Assembly (NCBI RefSeq): GCF_042652985.1
Contig: NZ_JBHSHQ010000050.1
Coordinates: 1 to 64,000, forward strand
Origin: Ruoffia tabacinasalis
GTDB taxonomy: Bacteria; Bacillota; Bacilli; Lactobacillales; Aerococcaceae
Direction of reading: 5' to 3'
DNA: 64,000 nucleotides
Positions 8,776 to 17,396 of the stretch are shown here, piece by piece. The notes beneath the pieces were generated by a model. The model saw nothing but the letters and a program-made list of their open reading frames with translations. It was not told the DNA's origin and searched no databases. The position numbers were made by a program, and so were the translations under genes. Positions within the stretch are counted from its first letter, which is position 1, and each line of letters starts with the position of its first letter.

Positions 8776-8784
8776 TGTTATAAT
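8776..8784 (+). promoter_or_regulatory. Extended -10 promoter for trxA
   Basis: TGTTATAAT lies 29 nt upstream of the trxA ATG, with no good -35 at the usual distance. Confidence 0.5.
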
Positions 8785-8812
8785 AGTTTTATGAAAAGGG
8801 AGGAATGTAATT

Positions 8813-9121
8813 ATGACACAAGCAATATCAGATGATCAATTTAATGCAAAAACAGACGAAGGGATTACCTTAACGGATTTTTGGGCACCTTGGTGTGGAC
8901 CTTGCCGTATGCAATCACCTATCGTGGATGAATTAGCTGAAGAAATGGACGACGTTGAATTCTACAAAATGAACGTAGACGACGAACCTAAGACAGCTCA
9001 ATCATTTGGAATTATGTCAATTCCAACACTTTTAATCAAAAAAGATGGCGAAGTTGTTGAAAAATTAGTAGGATACCACGACAAAGCCCGTTTAACTGAG
9101 ATTTTAAATCAATATAAATAA
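8813..9121 (+). CDS. trxA: Thioredoxin
   Basis: A cytosolic dithiol-disulfide oxidoreductase that passes electrons from thioredoxin reductase to target proteins. It has 102 residues, a typical thioredoxin length, with the active site WCGPC at residues 27-31 and the cis-proline motif IPTLL. The ATG at 8813 has GGGAGG 8 nt upstream. It is followed by its own terminator, so it forms a single-gene unit after mutS2, the same order as in many Firmicutes. Confidence 0.95.
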   Translation: MTQAISDDQFNAKTDEGITLTDFWAPWCGPCRMQSPIVDELAEEMDDVEFYKMNVDDEPKTAQSFGIMSIPTLLIKKDGEVVEKLVGYHDKARLTEILNQYK

Positions 9122-9138
9122 TAGATAGATTAGATTTT

Positions 9139-9174
9139 AGCATTCATCTTACTTTTAAGGTGAATGCTTTTTTT
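9139..9174 (+). terminator. Terminator after trxA
   Basis: The stem CATTCATCTT / AAGGTGAATG (one G-U pair) is followed by a run of seven T residues. Confidence 0.85.
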
Positions 9175-9222
9175 GATTTTTGGGAAAAATTAGATATACT
9201 GATAGTATTTCTATAAGTCAAA

Positions 9223-9269
9223 AGGGACTTGAATTCCCTCTAGTTATATAAGGAAAACTAGACTATAAT
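9223..9269 (+). promoter_or_regulatory. Promoter region with two inverted repeats before the pyridoxal kinase
   Basis: A -10 TATAAT lies at 9264-9269. Immediately upstream are two inverted repeats, AGGGA-N7-TCCCT (9223-9239) and TCTAGTT-N10-AACTAGA (9239-9262). The second covers the -35/spacer region, and no good -35 is visible. The arrangement looks like an operator, but the regulator is unknown. Confidence 0.4.
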
Positions 9270-9292
9270 TGATGTGAGAGGTGTATGAAAAG

Positions 9293-10138
9293 ATGTCAAA
9301 AAGAGTTTTAGTCGTAAATGATATTCCAGGGGCAGGTAAAGTGGCTGCCAATATAAATATTCCGATATTATCCGCAGGTGGATTGGAAGTATCCATTCTC
9401 CCAACGATGTTTGTATCGACCCAAACAGGGGAAAGTTATGCTAATATTATTCGTCATGAAATGAATGAAGATTTTAAACGAACGGTTGAAGTTTGGAAGG
9501 CAAATGATATTCATTTTGATGTCATGATGACTGGGTATTTTTCAACTACGGAGCAAGTTGAATTATTTACTCAATATTATCGTGAGGAGAAACGGTTGAA
9601 TCCAGATTTAATCTTGTTAATGGATCCGATTATGGCCGATCACGGGAAATATTATCCAGGTTTCGACCATCAAATCGCAGAAAAATTCTCAGCATTAATG
9701 AAAGAAGCGGATATTGTCTTCCCGAATATTACAGAAGCATGCTTTATTACGAATACACCTTATTCAGAATCGATGACGGTTGAAGAGTTAGACGAAGTGA
9801 GTCGTAAATTAATTGAGTCTGGTGCGAAGTATGTCGCTATTACTGGCGTTCGTTTACCTGATAAAATGCCAGATCAAATAGGCTTTTATGTTAGAGGACA
9901 CAATGATTACCAGAAGTTGCTGATGCATAGATATTATCCGCAACATTTCTTTGGTACTGGAGATATTGTCGTGAGTTCGACAACGGTTTGGTATAGTAGA
10001 GGGCTATCCATTGAAGAGTCTCTAGTGAAGACAGGAAATATTATCGAGCAATCATTAGACAATACGTTAGCCTTGAATCGTGATATCAAATGGGGAATTT
10101 ATTTCGAGCCAACTTTAAAGGAATTCTTCCCTCAATAA
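9293..10138 (+). CDS. Pyridoxal/pyridoxine kinase (ribokinase-like)
   Basis: It probably phosphorylates pyridoxal or pyridoxine in vitamin B6 salvage. The 281-residue product starts at the ATG at 9293, which has GAGAGGTG about 9 nt upstream; a GTG at 9281 would overlap that site. Family signs are the N-terminal VLVVNDIPGAGKVA, the substrate-side segment MMTGYFST, DPIMADHGKYYPGF, NITEA and the anion-hole GTGD motif in FFGTGDIVVSS. These resemble PdxY/PdxK-type enzymes. A ThiD-like hydroxymethylpyrimidine kinase is the alternative, but the DPIMAD and YYPGF context favours pyridoxal kinase. It is followed 21 nt later by a membrane protein gene that may be cotranscribed. Confidence 0.8.
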   Translation: MSKRVLVVNDIPGAGKVAANINIPILSAGGLEVSILPTMFVSTQTGESYANIIRHEMNEDFKRTVEVWKANDIHFDVMMTGYFSTTEQVELFTQYYREEKRLNPDLILLMDPIMADHGKYYPGFDHQIAEKFSALMKEADIVFPNITEACFITNTPYSESMTVEELDEVSRKLIESGAKYVAITGVRLPDKMPDQIGFYVRGHNDYQKLLMHRYYPQHFFGTGDIVVSSTTVWYSRGLSIEESLVKTGNIIEQSLDNTLALNRDIKWGIYFEPTLKEFFPQ

Positions 10139-10159
10139 AATATAGAAAGGAATTTTTTA

Positions 10160-11842
10160 ATGAAAGATGTAACCGATACATTTAACAACAGGAAGTGGAA
10201 AGATTCTTTCCAAAACAGGATGTCCAAGAATAAATTAAGTGGAGGGAAAGTACGTTATTTATATATTGTACTAGCGATTTTAATAGCTCTTTACTACTAT
10301 ATTATGCTTCCACCATTACATTATGCTTCACTTGATTTTTGGATTTTCTTATTCCTTATTGCAGCTGGTGTTTTAATTATTGAATTGTTAGCAGATAGTG
10401 TAAAAACATTTTCCAAACTTAAAAACGGCGAAACTGGCTTTAATATGCCAAAGTTCTCTTTGAAATATAAATTATTAGTGTACCCATGGCCAATCTTATT
10501 AGTTATTGGTGTGGTAACTTACTTCGTCTTATCACCTGTATTCTTTTCGGATGGGTATTCAAATATGATTACAGTGGATCAAGCTTCTTTCGAAGAAGAC
10601 TTTCCTGAGACGAATATTAATCAAATCCCTCTAGTTGACCGTGATACGGCTGAACGATTGGGGAATAGACAATTAGGGAATATAACAGAACTTGTTTCTC
10701 AATTTGAAGTAGCTGAAGATTATACACAAATTACAATCGATTCAGCTCCTTACCGTGTATCACCACTAGAATATGCTGGTTTCTTCCGTTGGTTAAATAA
10801 CTTCCAAACAGGGATTCCTCATTATATTCAAGTTGATAATGTCACAGGTGAGGTTCAATTACAAACACCTCCTGAACCTATTCGCTATAGTCACTCAGAA
10901 ATTTTGAACCGAGATGTCATGCGTAAGTTACGTTTCTCAAATCCATTTGCATTATTTGAAGCACCAACCTTTGAAATTGATGATGAAGGTAATCCTTATT
11001 ATATCGCTTCAACATATACACGTAATTTCTTTATTAGAGAACCAGAAGTAAATGGTGTCATTGTCTTGAATGCGATGACAGGTGAGACGAATACGTATTC
11101 TTTAGAAGAAATTCCAAGTTGGATCGATCGAGTGTATGGTGCAGATTTAATTATGCATCAATTAACGATGCAAGGTCACTACCGTAACGGATTCTTTAAC
11201 TCACTTTTTGCTCAAGAAGGAGTGACAGAACCAACGGCAGGTTATAATTATTTACCAATTGGTGATGATTTATACTTATATACAGGTATTACATCCGTAG
11301 TGGCAGATGAGTCGAATATTGGTTTCGTCTTAGTAAACCTAAGAACAAAAGAAGCACAAATGTATCCATTAAGTGCAGCTGAGGAGTTCTCAGCAATGCG
11401 TTCAGCTGAAGGTAGTGTTCAAGAAACAAGCTATACAGCGACATTCCCATTACTTATAAACATTAATGGAAACCCGATGTATATCCTGACATTGAAAGAT
11501 AATTCAGGCTTAATTAAAGAATATGCTTTAGTTGATGTTCAAAACTATCAAAGTGTTTATATCGAATCAAGTGTGTCTCAATTAATGCAAGCTTACGCAG
11601 TTGATAACCCATTAGACATTGAAGAAATCGAAACAGAAGATGACTTGAATGAATTTACAGGAGAAGTGGATGCTGTTCAAGCGGTTGTTGTCGAAGGAAA
11701 TACAGTTTATTACTTCACATTTGATGGTACAGTTTATAAAGCTGATATCACATTAAATGACCACTTACCATTCTTAGAAGCAGGTACAGAAGTTGACTTT
11801 ACAGCTACAGAGTCTGGAGAAGTCAGAGAAATTGAATGGTAA
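10160..11842 (+). CDS. Conserved hypothetical membrane protein
   Basis: I do not recognise a named function. The 560-residue product has a basic N-terminus, three hydrophobic segments (about residues 31-48, 55-74 and 106-128), then a roughly 430-residue hydrophilic part rich in D, E, N and T and free of Cys, probably on the outer face. That part contains VSPLEYAGFFRWLNN and IPHYIQVDNVTGEVQL, a PepSY-like flavour with repeated VNxxTGE/LNAMTGET segments, so a cell-surface domain is plausible. The gene lies 21 nt after the pyridoxal kinase and ends in a perfect terminator. A role cannot be deduced. Confidence 0.7.
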   Translation: MKDVTDTFNNRKWKDSFQNRMSKNKLSGGKVRYLYIVLAILIALYYYIMLPPLHYASLDFWIFLFLIAAGVLIIELLADSVKTFSKLKNGETGFNMPKFSLKYKLLVYPWPILLVIGVVTYFVLSPVFFSDGYSNMITVDQASFEEDFPETNINQIPLVDRDTAERLGNRQLGNITELVSQFEVAEDYTQITIDSAPYRVSPLEYAGFFRWLNNFQTGIPHYIQVDNVTGEVQLQTPPEPIRYSHSEILNRDVMRKLRFSNPFALFEAPTFEIDDEGNPYYIASTYTRNFFIREPEVNGVIVLNAMTGETNTYSLEEIPSWIDRVYGADLIMHQLTMQGHYRNGFFNSLFAQEGVTEPTAGYNYLPIGDDLYLYTGITSVVADESNIGFVLVNLRTKEAQMYPLSAAEEFSAMRSAEGSVQETSYTATFPLLININGNPMYILTLKDNSGLIKEYALVDVQNYQSVYIESSVSQLMQAYAVDNPLDIEEIETEDDLNEFTGEVDAVQAVVVEGNTVYYFTFDGTVYKADITLNDHLPFLEAGTEVDFTATESGEVREIEW

Positions 11843-11860
11843 ACAATAATATAAATTAAA

Positions 11861-11899
11861 CAAAAGACCCACATATTTGAAAGTATGTGGGTCTTTTGC
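11861..11899 (+). terminator. Terminator after the membrane protein gene
   Basis: A perfect 15-bp stem (CAAAAGACCCACATA and its complement) around an 8-nt loop, with TCTTTTG at the 3' side. It is nearly symmetrical, so it may act on both strands. Confidence 0.85.
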
Positions 11900-11923
11900 T
11901 ATGGATATGAAAAGGAATATGAT

Positions 11924-11952
11924 TTGGCATATGAATATGAATTCGATATACT
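11924..11952 (+). promoter_or_regulatory. Promoter for the ABC exporter operon
   Basis: TTGGCA at 11924-11929, a 17-bp spacer, and TATACT at 11947-11952 lie 31 nt before the ATPase start codon. Confidence 0.75.
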
Positions 11953-11982
11953 TAAAACGTTAAAGGAGTAGAGGAGGCTATT

Positions 11983-12891
11983 ATGTTAAAAGTAAGCAAT
12001 TTAGTTAAGAGTTTTGGCGAGTTACGAGCAGTCGATGGCGTATCGTTTGAGATTGAGGATGGAATAATTCTAGGAATGATCGGCCAAAATGGATCTGGTA
12101 AAACGACAATCTTTCGAATGATATTAGATTTTTTAACCCCAGAAGAAGGCGGTAAAGTTAACTGGAACGGTGAAAAATTAGGGAATAATTTGTATGATAT
12201 TATCGGTTATTTACCAGAAGAACGTGGATTATATGAAACTATGACTATCGAACAACAAATCACCTATTTCGCTCAATTGCGTGGGATGCAAAAAGACGAT
12301 ATTGATAATAGAATCGATGAATGGATGAAAAAATTTGATGTTAAAGGGACACGAACAGATAAGATTAAAACTTTATCTAAAGGGAATCAGCAAAAGGTCC
12401 AGCTCATTGCGACGTTAATTCATGAGCCTAAATTAGTTATCTTAGATGAGCCATTTAGTGGACTCGATCCGGTGAATGCGGAGTTATTAGAACAAGGCAT
12501 TTTAGACTTGAAAGAAAAGGGTAGTGCCATCATCTTCTCAAGTCATAATATGAATAATGTCGAAGAGATTTGTGATAAATTAGTCATGATTCACCACGGA
12601 AAACAATTATTGTATGGTGAAATTAATGAAGTGAGAGAAAGCTTTGGAAGAACGTTTATCTATATCGAAACTCCTGATTGGACACTTGAAGAAATCAGAG
12701 AATTAGAAGGGGTCATCGATGTGAAGGAAACGAGAAAAAATCAATATACATTGAAACTCGAGGATGCATCTTATGGTGAACCTTTATTTAAAACAATTTC
12801 TAAAGGTGAATACTTACCGAAGTTTAGTCAACAGCCACCGACCTTAGAGGAAATATTTAAGATGAAAGCAGGTGAAGCCATTCATGAATAG
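11983..12891 (+). CDS. ABC transporter ATP-binding protein (NatA-like)
   Basis: The nucleotide-binding subunit of an ABC-2-type exporter. The 302-residue product has a Walker A GQNGSGKT at 34-41, a Q-loop near GYLPEERG, a signature LSKGNQQ at 131-137 (the SKGxQQ form seen in NatA/YhaQ-type exporters), a Walker B LVILDEP at 151-157 and the H-loop SSH. The roughly 80-residue C-terminal DUF4162-like tail is usual for this subgroup. AGGAGG precedes the ATG. The stop overlaps the start of the permease by 8 nt. Substrate is unknown; NatAB and YhaQP relatives export Na+ or drugs. Its permease is interrupted, so the transporter may be dead. Confidence 0.88.
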   Translation: MLKVSNLVKSFGELRAVDGVSFEIEDGIILGMIGQNGSGKTTIFRMILDFLTPEEGGKVNWNGEKLGNNLYDIIGYLPEERGLYETMTIEQQITYFAQLRGMQKDDIDNRIDEWMKKFDVKGTRTDKIKTLSKGNQQKVQLIATLIHEPKLVILDEPFSGLDPVNAELLEQGILDLKEKGSAIIFSSHNMNNVEEICDKLVMIHHGKQLLYGEINEVRESFGRTFIYIETPDWTLEEIRELEGVIDVKETRKNQYTLKLEDASYGEPLFKTISKGEYLPKFSQQPPTLEEIFKMKAGEAIHE

Positions 12892-14161
12892 ATTAGGAGT
12901 TATTATTAAAGAAGTCTATCGAAAAAATGTCCTGTCTTGGTCATTTTTCTGGATGATTGCCTCACCAATTATAATGGTAGGTGTTGTGTTAGCTATTGGT
13001 TATTTCGTCGGTAGCAGTCAGTCAGATTCATCTGTGGGTAATATTGCGGTGATTGATGCGAATGCTGAAGTACAAGAGATTATTGAAGAAGTTAATACTG
13101 GAAATCAAATACAATATGATTTTGATCGTAGTCAAGCAGATGAAGCTTTACAGACCGATGACATAGACGGTTATTTAACATTTGGAGATGATGTTTCTAA
13201 TCCAATGTATTACCGTAAAACTACAAGCAAAGATATTTCATTAGCACCTTTTGAAGAAGCCTTAAGTCAATATAATTTCGTCAATTCAGCGGAAGAAATG
13301 GGCTTGACCGGTGAATAATTAACTCAAATTCAAGATACAGCCGTATCGATTAATAGTATTAATGTGAGTAGGAATGAGGCCGGTGAAGTCGTTGAACAAT
13401 CTGCTCAAGATCCTGTGATGTTTGTAAGGATTGGGATTGCTTATGCTGTTTCAATTATTGTATTCATATTTATTATGAATTATGTGAGTATTATTTCTCA
13501 AGAAATCGCAGTTGAAAAAGGGTCGCGAATTATGGAAATTATACTTTCTAGTGTGTCACCTACCGCCCATTTCTTAGGGAAATTGATCGGGATATTATTA
13601 GTGATAATGACTCAAGTCGTTATTTATATTGGTTTGTACTTCTTAATTTCTTTTGTTTTACGTCAATTGAATCTACTTGATTCTTTTGAGGGGTTAAATA
13701 TCGGTGAACTGTTACAAGGTAGTAGTAATGTTGTTATCTTAGGTATCGTCTATGCCATCAGCGGTATATTAATTTATACAGTTCTTGCCGGTTTCTTAGG
13801 TTCATTAGTATCTAAGACTGAAGATGTTAATAAGATGATTACACCGATTATATTTTTAGCTCTAGGTGGTTTTTATGTTGGAATGTTTGCATTGAATTCA
13901 ACGAATAATCCCTTAGTTCGAATTACATTGCAAATTCCATTATTTACACCATTTATCATGCCATTTAGAGTCGCTGCAGAGACTGTAAGTTCAACTGAAA
14001 TCGTCATTTCAATTGTCGTTTCTGTCTTATTTATGGCCTTTGTACTTTGGTTCTCACTTCTTTTCTATAAGAGCAATGTTCTTATCTATAGTGACAAAGG
14101 GATGGTGAATGCCTTCAAGCGTTCATTTGCCTTATGGAAAAGTGAAAGAGCAAGTAAATAG
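12884..14161 (+). pseudogene. ABC-2 permease (NatB/YhaP-like), broken by an in-frame TAA
   Basis: From the ATG at 12884 (AGGTGA upstream, overlapping the ATPase stop) the frame encodes one TM segment (SFFWMIASPIIMVGVVLAIGY) and the extracellular domain typical of NatB/YhaP permeases. It then meets TAA at 13316-13318. The same frame continues directly as L-T-Q-I-Q-D-T-A-V and encodes five or six further TM segments, including EIAVEKGSRIMEIILSSVSP, the conserved ABC-2 cytoplasmic motif. The expected intact protein would be about 425 residues. One substitution (for example GAA, CAA or AAA to TAA) explains the break. Restart at a GTG at 13364 lacks a clear ribosome binding site. It is probably non-functional unless read through. 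Confidence 0.8.
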
Positions 14162-14174
14162 AATTTATGTATTG

Positions 14175-14204
14175 AAACAATCCATGTGAATGGATTGTTT
14201 TTTT
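14175..14204 (+). terminator. Terminator after the ABC exporter operon
   Basis: The perfect 11-bp stem AAACAATCCAT / ATGGATTGTTT, with a GTGA tetraloop, is followed by a T-run. Confidence 0.88.
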
Positions 14205-14225
14205 GTGAAATTTTAGACACATTTT

Positions 14226-14255
14226 TTAGCATTATTTTGTAATCAGCGTTATACT
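14226..14255 (+). promoter_or_regulatory. Promoter for murI-rdgB-yfcE
   Basis: TTAGCA at 14226-14231, an 18-bp spacer and TATACT at 14250-14255. The leader of about 95 nt contains an 8-bp palindrome, TAATATCG-ATG-CGATATTA (14306-14324), of unknown role. Confidence 0.5.
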
Positions 14256-14357
14256 ATAAGTTAATAATTATTTGTTTACTTTCGGAGCGATTTATTCTCT
14301 CCACTTAATATCGATGCGATATTATTAATACGGTACTTTTAGAAAAGAGATGAATGT

Positions 14358-15200
14358 ATGAAAGAATTACCCATAGGCTTTATTGATTCAGGGTTTGGTG
14401 GTTTAACAGTTGTAAAGCAAAGTTTAAAACAACTACCCAATGAATCAATCATCTATCTAGGTGACAGTGCACGCGCACCATATGGGCCGAGATCATTACA
14501 AGAAGTTAAACGATATATATGGCAGTTGACGAATTTCTTACGCGAAAAAGGCATCAAAATGCTTGTCATTGCTTGTAATACAGGGACAGCAGCCGCGTTA
14601 GAAGAGATTCGAGCGACATTAGCTATTCCAGTGGTTGGTGTGATTCATTCTGGTTGTCGTACAGCCATTAAGAATACTACTGGTGGACAAGTTGGTGTTA
14701 TTGGAACCCAAGGGACAATTAATAGTAATATGTACGAAGAAGTGATGCTTGAAAAAGCTGACTCACTTAATATTACGAGTATCGCTTGTCCTGAATTTGT
14801 TGAACTCGTAGAGTCTCAAAATATTGAAACGGACGAAGCTTTTGATATTATAAATCATCGATTAGAACCCTTAAAAGAGGCGAAAGTAGATAGCCTTGTT
14901 CTAGGATGTACACATTATCCCTTACTGATTGACAAGATTCAAAAGGTCATGGGACAAGAGGTGACTTTGATTGATTCTGGGGTTGAAACGATTAATGAAG
15001 TGAGTACATTACTTGATTACTTTAGTTTAAGTCGTACCGCAGAAGAAGCAGCACTCACACCAGCAACGCAAGCAATTTACACGACAGGCAATGCTTCGGA
15101 ATTTGAAACATTCGCCCGTCAATGGTTAAAGCAACCCGAACTTAAAGTTCAAGAATGTGATATAAAAGGAGAGATTATCGTTGATCGTCATGATAGCTAG
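14358..15200 (+). CDS. murI: Glutamate racemase
   Basis: It converts L-glutamate to D-glutamate for peptidoglycan. The 280-residue product opens with GFIDSGFGGLTV, and the catalytic cysteines are C73 in IACNTGTA and C184 in LGCTHYPLL. Length is normal. It heads an operon in which rdgB starts inside its 3' end (20-nt overlap) and yfcE overlaps rdgB, the common order in Firmicutes. A promoter and a leader of about 95 nt lie upstream. Confidence 0.96.
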   Translation: MKELPIGFIDSGFGGLTVVKQSLKQLPNESIIYLGDSARAPYGPRSLQEVKRYIWQLTNFLREKGIKMLVIACNTGTAAALEEIRATLAIPVVGVIHSGCRTAIKNTTGGQVGVIGTQGTINSNMYEEVMLEKADSLNITSIACPEFVELVESQNIETDEAFDIINHRLEPLKEAKVDSLVLGCTHYPLLIDKIQKVMGQEVTLIDSGVETINEVSTLLDYFSLSRTAEEAALTPATQAIYTTGNASEFETFARQWLKQPELKVQECDIKGEIIVDRHDS

Positions 15201-15807
15201 TCATAATCAAGGGAAAATCAAAGAGTTTAAAGAGATGTTCAAAAACACTGATATCGAAGTAAAATCATTATTAGATTACCCTGACGTTGAAGAAGTTGAA
15301 GAAACTGGAACAACATTTGAAGAAAATGCGCGTTTGAAAGCTGAAACAATTGCCAATGAATTACAGGTCATTGCTTTAGCGGATGACTCAGGCTTAGTTG
15401 TACCATCATTAAACGGCGAACCGGGTGTATATAGTGCAAGATACAGCGGGGAACCGAAAGATGATCAACGAAATAATCAAAAATTATTAACCGAGATGGC
15501 AAGTTTTGAAGGGGAAGACCGCCAAGCATACTTTCAATCGGTATTAGTGTTAGCATATCCAAATAATGAAAGTCTAGTGGTTGAAGGTAAAGCTTATGGT
15601 TATATTCTCAAAGAATTAAGTGGCGACGATGGATTTGGCTATGACCCATTATTTTATTATCCTGAGAATGAACAGACATTTGCTGAGATGCCTCTGACAG
15701 AAAAGAATAAAATTAGTCACAGAGCAAAGGCTATGCAAGAATTAAACAAAAAAATAGATACATGGATGAAGGAGCTGGATATTTATGAAAATGATGATAT
15801 TAAGTGA
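15181..15807 (+). CDS. rdgB: XTP/dITP diphosphatase (RdgB/HAM1)
   Basis: It hydrolyses ITP, dITP and XTP to monophosphates and so keeps deaminated purines out of nucleic acids. The 208-residue product carries ASHNQGKIKEF, LADDSGLVVPSLNGEPGVYSA, DDGFGYDPLF and ISHRAKAM, all HAM1 signatures. The TTG start at 15181 is preferred: GGAGAG ends 8 nt before it, whereas the in-frame ATG at 15190 is too far from that site. It overlaps murI by 20 nt and yfcE by 23 nt, suggesting translational coupling. Confidence 0.95.
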   Translation: MIVMIASHNQGKIKEFKEMFKNTDIEVKSLLDYPDVEEVEETGTTFEENARLKAETIANELQVIALADDSGLVVPSLNGEPGVYSARYSGEPKDDQRNNQKLLTEMASFEGEDRQAYFQSVLVLAYPNNESLVVEGKAYGYILKELSGDDGFGYDPLFYYPENEQTFAEMPLTEKNKISHRAKAMQELNKKIDTWMKELDIYENDDIK

Positions 15808-16303
15808 TAATCACGGACGTTGGAAAAAAGTATATGACATTGTTAAAGAAGTCAGACCAACAGTAGATTATATCTTCCATCTAGGAGATTCAGAATTTGA
15901 ACAAGATGATTCAATTTGGGAATTAATCGATGGAGCGGTAGAAGGGAACATGGATGGTACTCATTATTATCCTATGGAACAAATTATCGATACACCTGAA
16001 GGTAAAGTATACTTAGTTCACGGACATGTTCAAAGTGTTAATCGGACAAACAGCGCGGTCATTGAATTAGCTAAAGAACGCGGAGCGAACTTTGCATTTC
16101 ATGGTCACACTCATCAATTAAAGAGCGAATTGATTGATGATGAATTACTATTAGTTAATCCTGGTAGTTTAAATAATTCAAGAGGGATTCATCCATATAA
16201 AACATATGCGATTGTTAACGTATCTAAAGATGAATATGAAGTGACGTTCTATGATGAGGACATGAAGTTACTTGAAGAATTAACACACACCTATCCAAGA
16301 TAA
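15785..16303 (+). CDS. Metallophosphoesterase, YfcE/MJ0936 family
   Basis: A small two-metal phosphodiesterase of 172 residues. The metal-ligand motifs are in order: LSDNHG, HLGDSE, GNMDG (usually GNCD), VHGH and FHGHTH. Relatives hydrolyse model phosphodiesters; the cellular substrate is unknown. GGAG precedes the ATG at 15785 inside rdgB. It is the last gene of the murI-rdgB operon, as ysnB is in Bacillus, and is followed by a bidirectional terminator. Confidence 0.9.
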   Translation: MKMMILSDNHGRWKKVYDIVKEVRPTVDYIFHLGDSEFEQDDSIWELIDGAVEGNMDGTHYYPMEQIIDTPEGKVYLVHGHVQSVNRTNSAVIELAKERGANFAFHGHTHQLKSELIDDELLLVNPGSLNNSRGIHPYKTYAIVNVSKDEYEVTFYDEDMKLLEELTHTYPR

Positions 16304-16304
16304 G

Positions 16305-16341
16305 AAAAATGCGATGAGCTTAAAAACTCATCGCATTTTTT
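16305..16341. terminator. Bidirectional terminator between yfcE-like gene and mscS
   Basis: A perfect stem, AAAATGCGATGAG / CTCATCGCATTTT, with A-rich and T-rich flanks. It serves both converging genes. Confidence 0.88.
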
Positions 16342-16342
16342 A

Positions 16343-17209
16343 TTATGTTTCGTCGTAAACGGAACTTGGAATTTTGAAATCTTGTTCTTGTAAGGCAAAT
16401 AAAAATTCACGGTAGAAAATACTGGTATGCATATAATCTTCACCTGTTGCGACTGTAAAAGCAATCCGGTAGTTGAAAGTTTGATCAACCCCACGAACGA
16501 AACCAACAATCGAAGGTTCATCACGCATGACGTCATTGTATTTTTCATAAATCATTTGAGTAATTTCTTCCATTTCTGCTTCAAATGTTTTGAATTCTGT
16601 TTCGTCAGCTACAGGAATTTCAATTGTAACTTGTCGCGTACTACGGCTTTTATTGTTAATCGTTGTAATTAAGCTATTGGGAACATAAAACTTATCCCCA
16701 CTTGCCGCTTGCAGTGTTGTTGTACGTATACCAACATCCTCAATTGTACCGGTGATTTCTTCCGCTGGAATTTCCACAAAATCTCCCACTTCAAAGTGAT
16801 TCTCAAAGATTATGAAGAAACCATTAATCATATCATTAATGAGATCCTGTGCACCAAGACCAATCGCAACCCCAGCAATCCCAGCACCAGCTAATAGCGT
16901 TCCAACAGGAAAGCCTAAAGCAGTGAGTAGATAATAAATAAATAGGAAGTATAAGATATACATTGAAAAGTTACGAAGTAAAGTATTAATTGTCTTAATT
17001 CGTTGTGGTGATTGCTTCCCTCTAATATTAATACGTCCTGCAGGGTTCGCATCAAAGAATGATTCAACTAAGTATTTCACGACTAAAAAAATAACCGTGA
17101 TTATGATTAAACGGAATAATATTGTTCCAAAATAAATAATATTCTCAGATGTTTCTTCTGGCATAAAATCCCTTAGAATTGCCTCTAAGTTTAATTGTCC
17201 GATTGCCAA
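16343..17209 (-). CDS. Small-conductance mechanosensitive channel, MscS family
   Basis: A membrane channel that releases solutes on hypo-osmotic shock. The 288-residue product has three TM segments; the pore helix TM3 is the Gly/Ala-rich LLAGAGIAGVAIGLGAQDLI. It is followed by the beta domain (HFEVGDFVEI, VGIRTTTLQA, VPNSLI) and the alpha/beta C-terminal cage. It resembles the Bacillus YkuT type. It converges on yfcE with a shared terminator and is divergent from the DUF948 gene. Confidence 0.92.
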   Translation of the reverse strand: MAIGQLNLEAILRDFMPEETSENIIYFGTILFRLIIITVIFLVVKYLVESFFDANPAGRINIRGKQSPQRIKTINTLLRNFSMYILYFLFIYYLLTALGFPVGTLLAGAGIAGVAIGLGAQDLINDMINGFFIIFENHFEVGDFVEIPAEEITGTIEDVGIRTTTLQAASGDKFYVPNSLITTINNKSRSTRQVTIEIPVADETEFKTFEAEMEEITQMIYEKYNDVMRDEPSIVGFVRGVDQTFNYRIAFTVATGEDYMHTSIFYREFLFALQEQDFKIPSSVYDET

Positions 17210-17331
17210 TTTATCACGCTCCTTTACTAAAATATAACAGAATTATCATGAATTAAATAGTTTTTTGCATGATTAGAAAGATACTTCAAAAATATTTTAT
17301 AAAAAAATTCACTTAATAAGTATCCAATTAT

Positions 17332-17360
17332 TTGTACAATATCCTTAAAAATGATATATT
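17332..17360 (+). promoter_or_regulatory. Promoter for the DUF948-YtxH operon
   Basis: TTGTAC at 17332-17337, a 17-bp spacer and TATATT at 17355-17360 lie 36 nt before the start codon. Confidence 0.65.
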
Positions 17361-17396
17361 TATCCTATAAGAACAGGGAAGGAGTGAGTTAGAAGT

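Noticed and set aside
9181..9292. A riboswitch before the B6 kinase gene.
   Set aside because: The -10 lies only about 24 nt before the start codon, so the inverted repeats are upstream of transcription and act as DNA, not RNA.
3530..13318. Stop-codon recoding (selenocysteine or pyrrolysine) at the two in-frame stops.
   Set aside because: Both stops are TAA, while those systems use TGA and TAG; there is no nearby recoding hairpin or catalytic site at the position.
13316..13366. Two separate small permease subunits for the ABC exporter.
   Set aside because: The first piece has one TM segment plus half of the extracellular domain, and the same frame continues right after the TAA. It is one interrupted permease.
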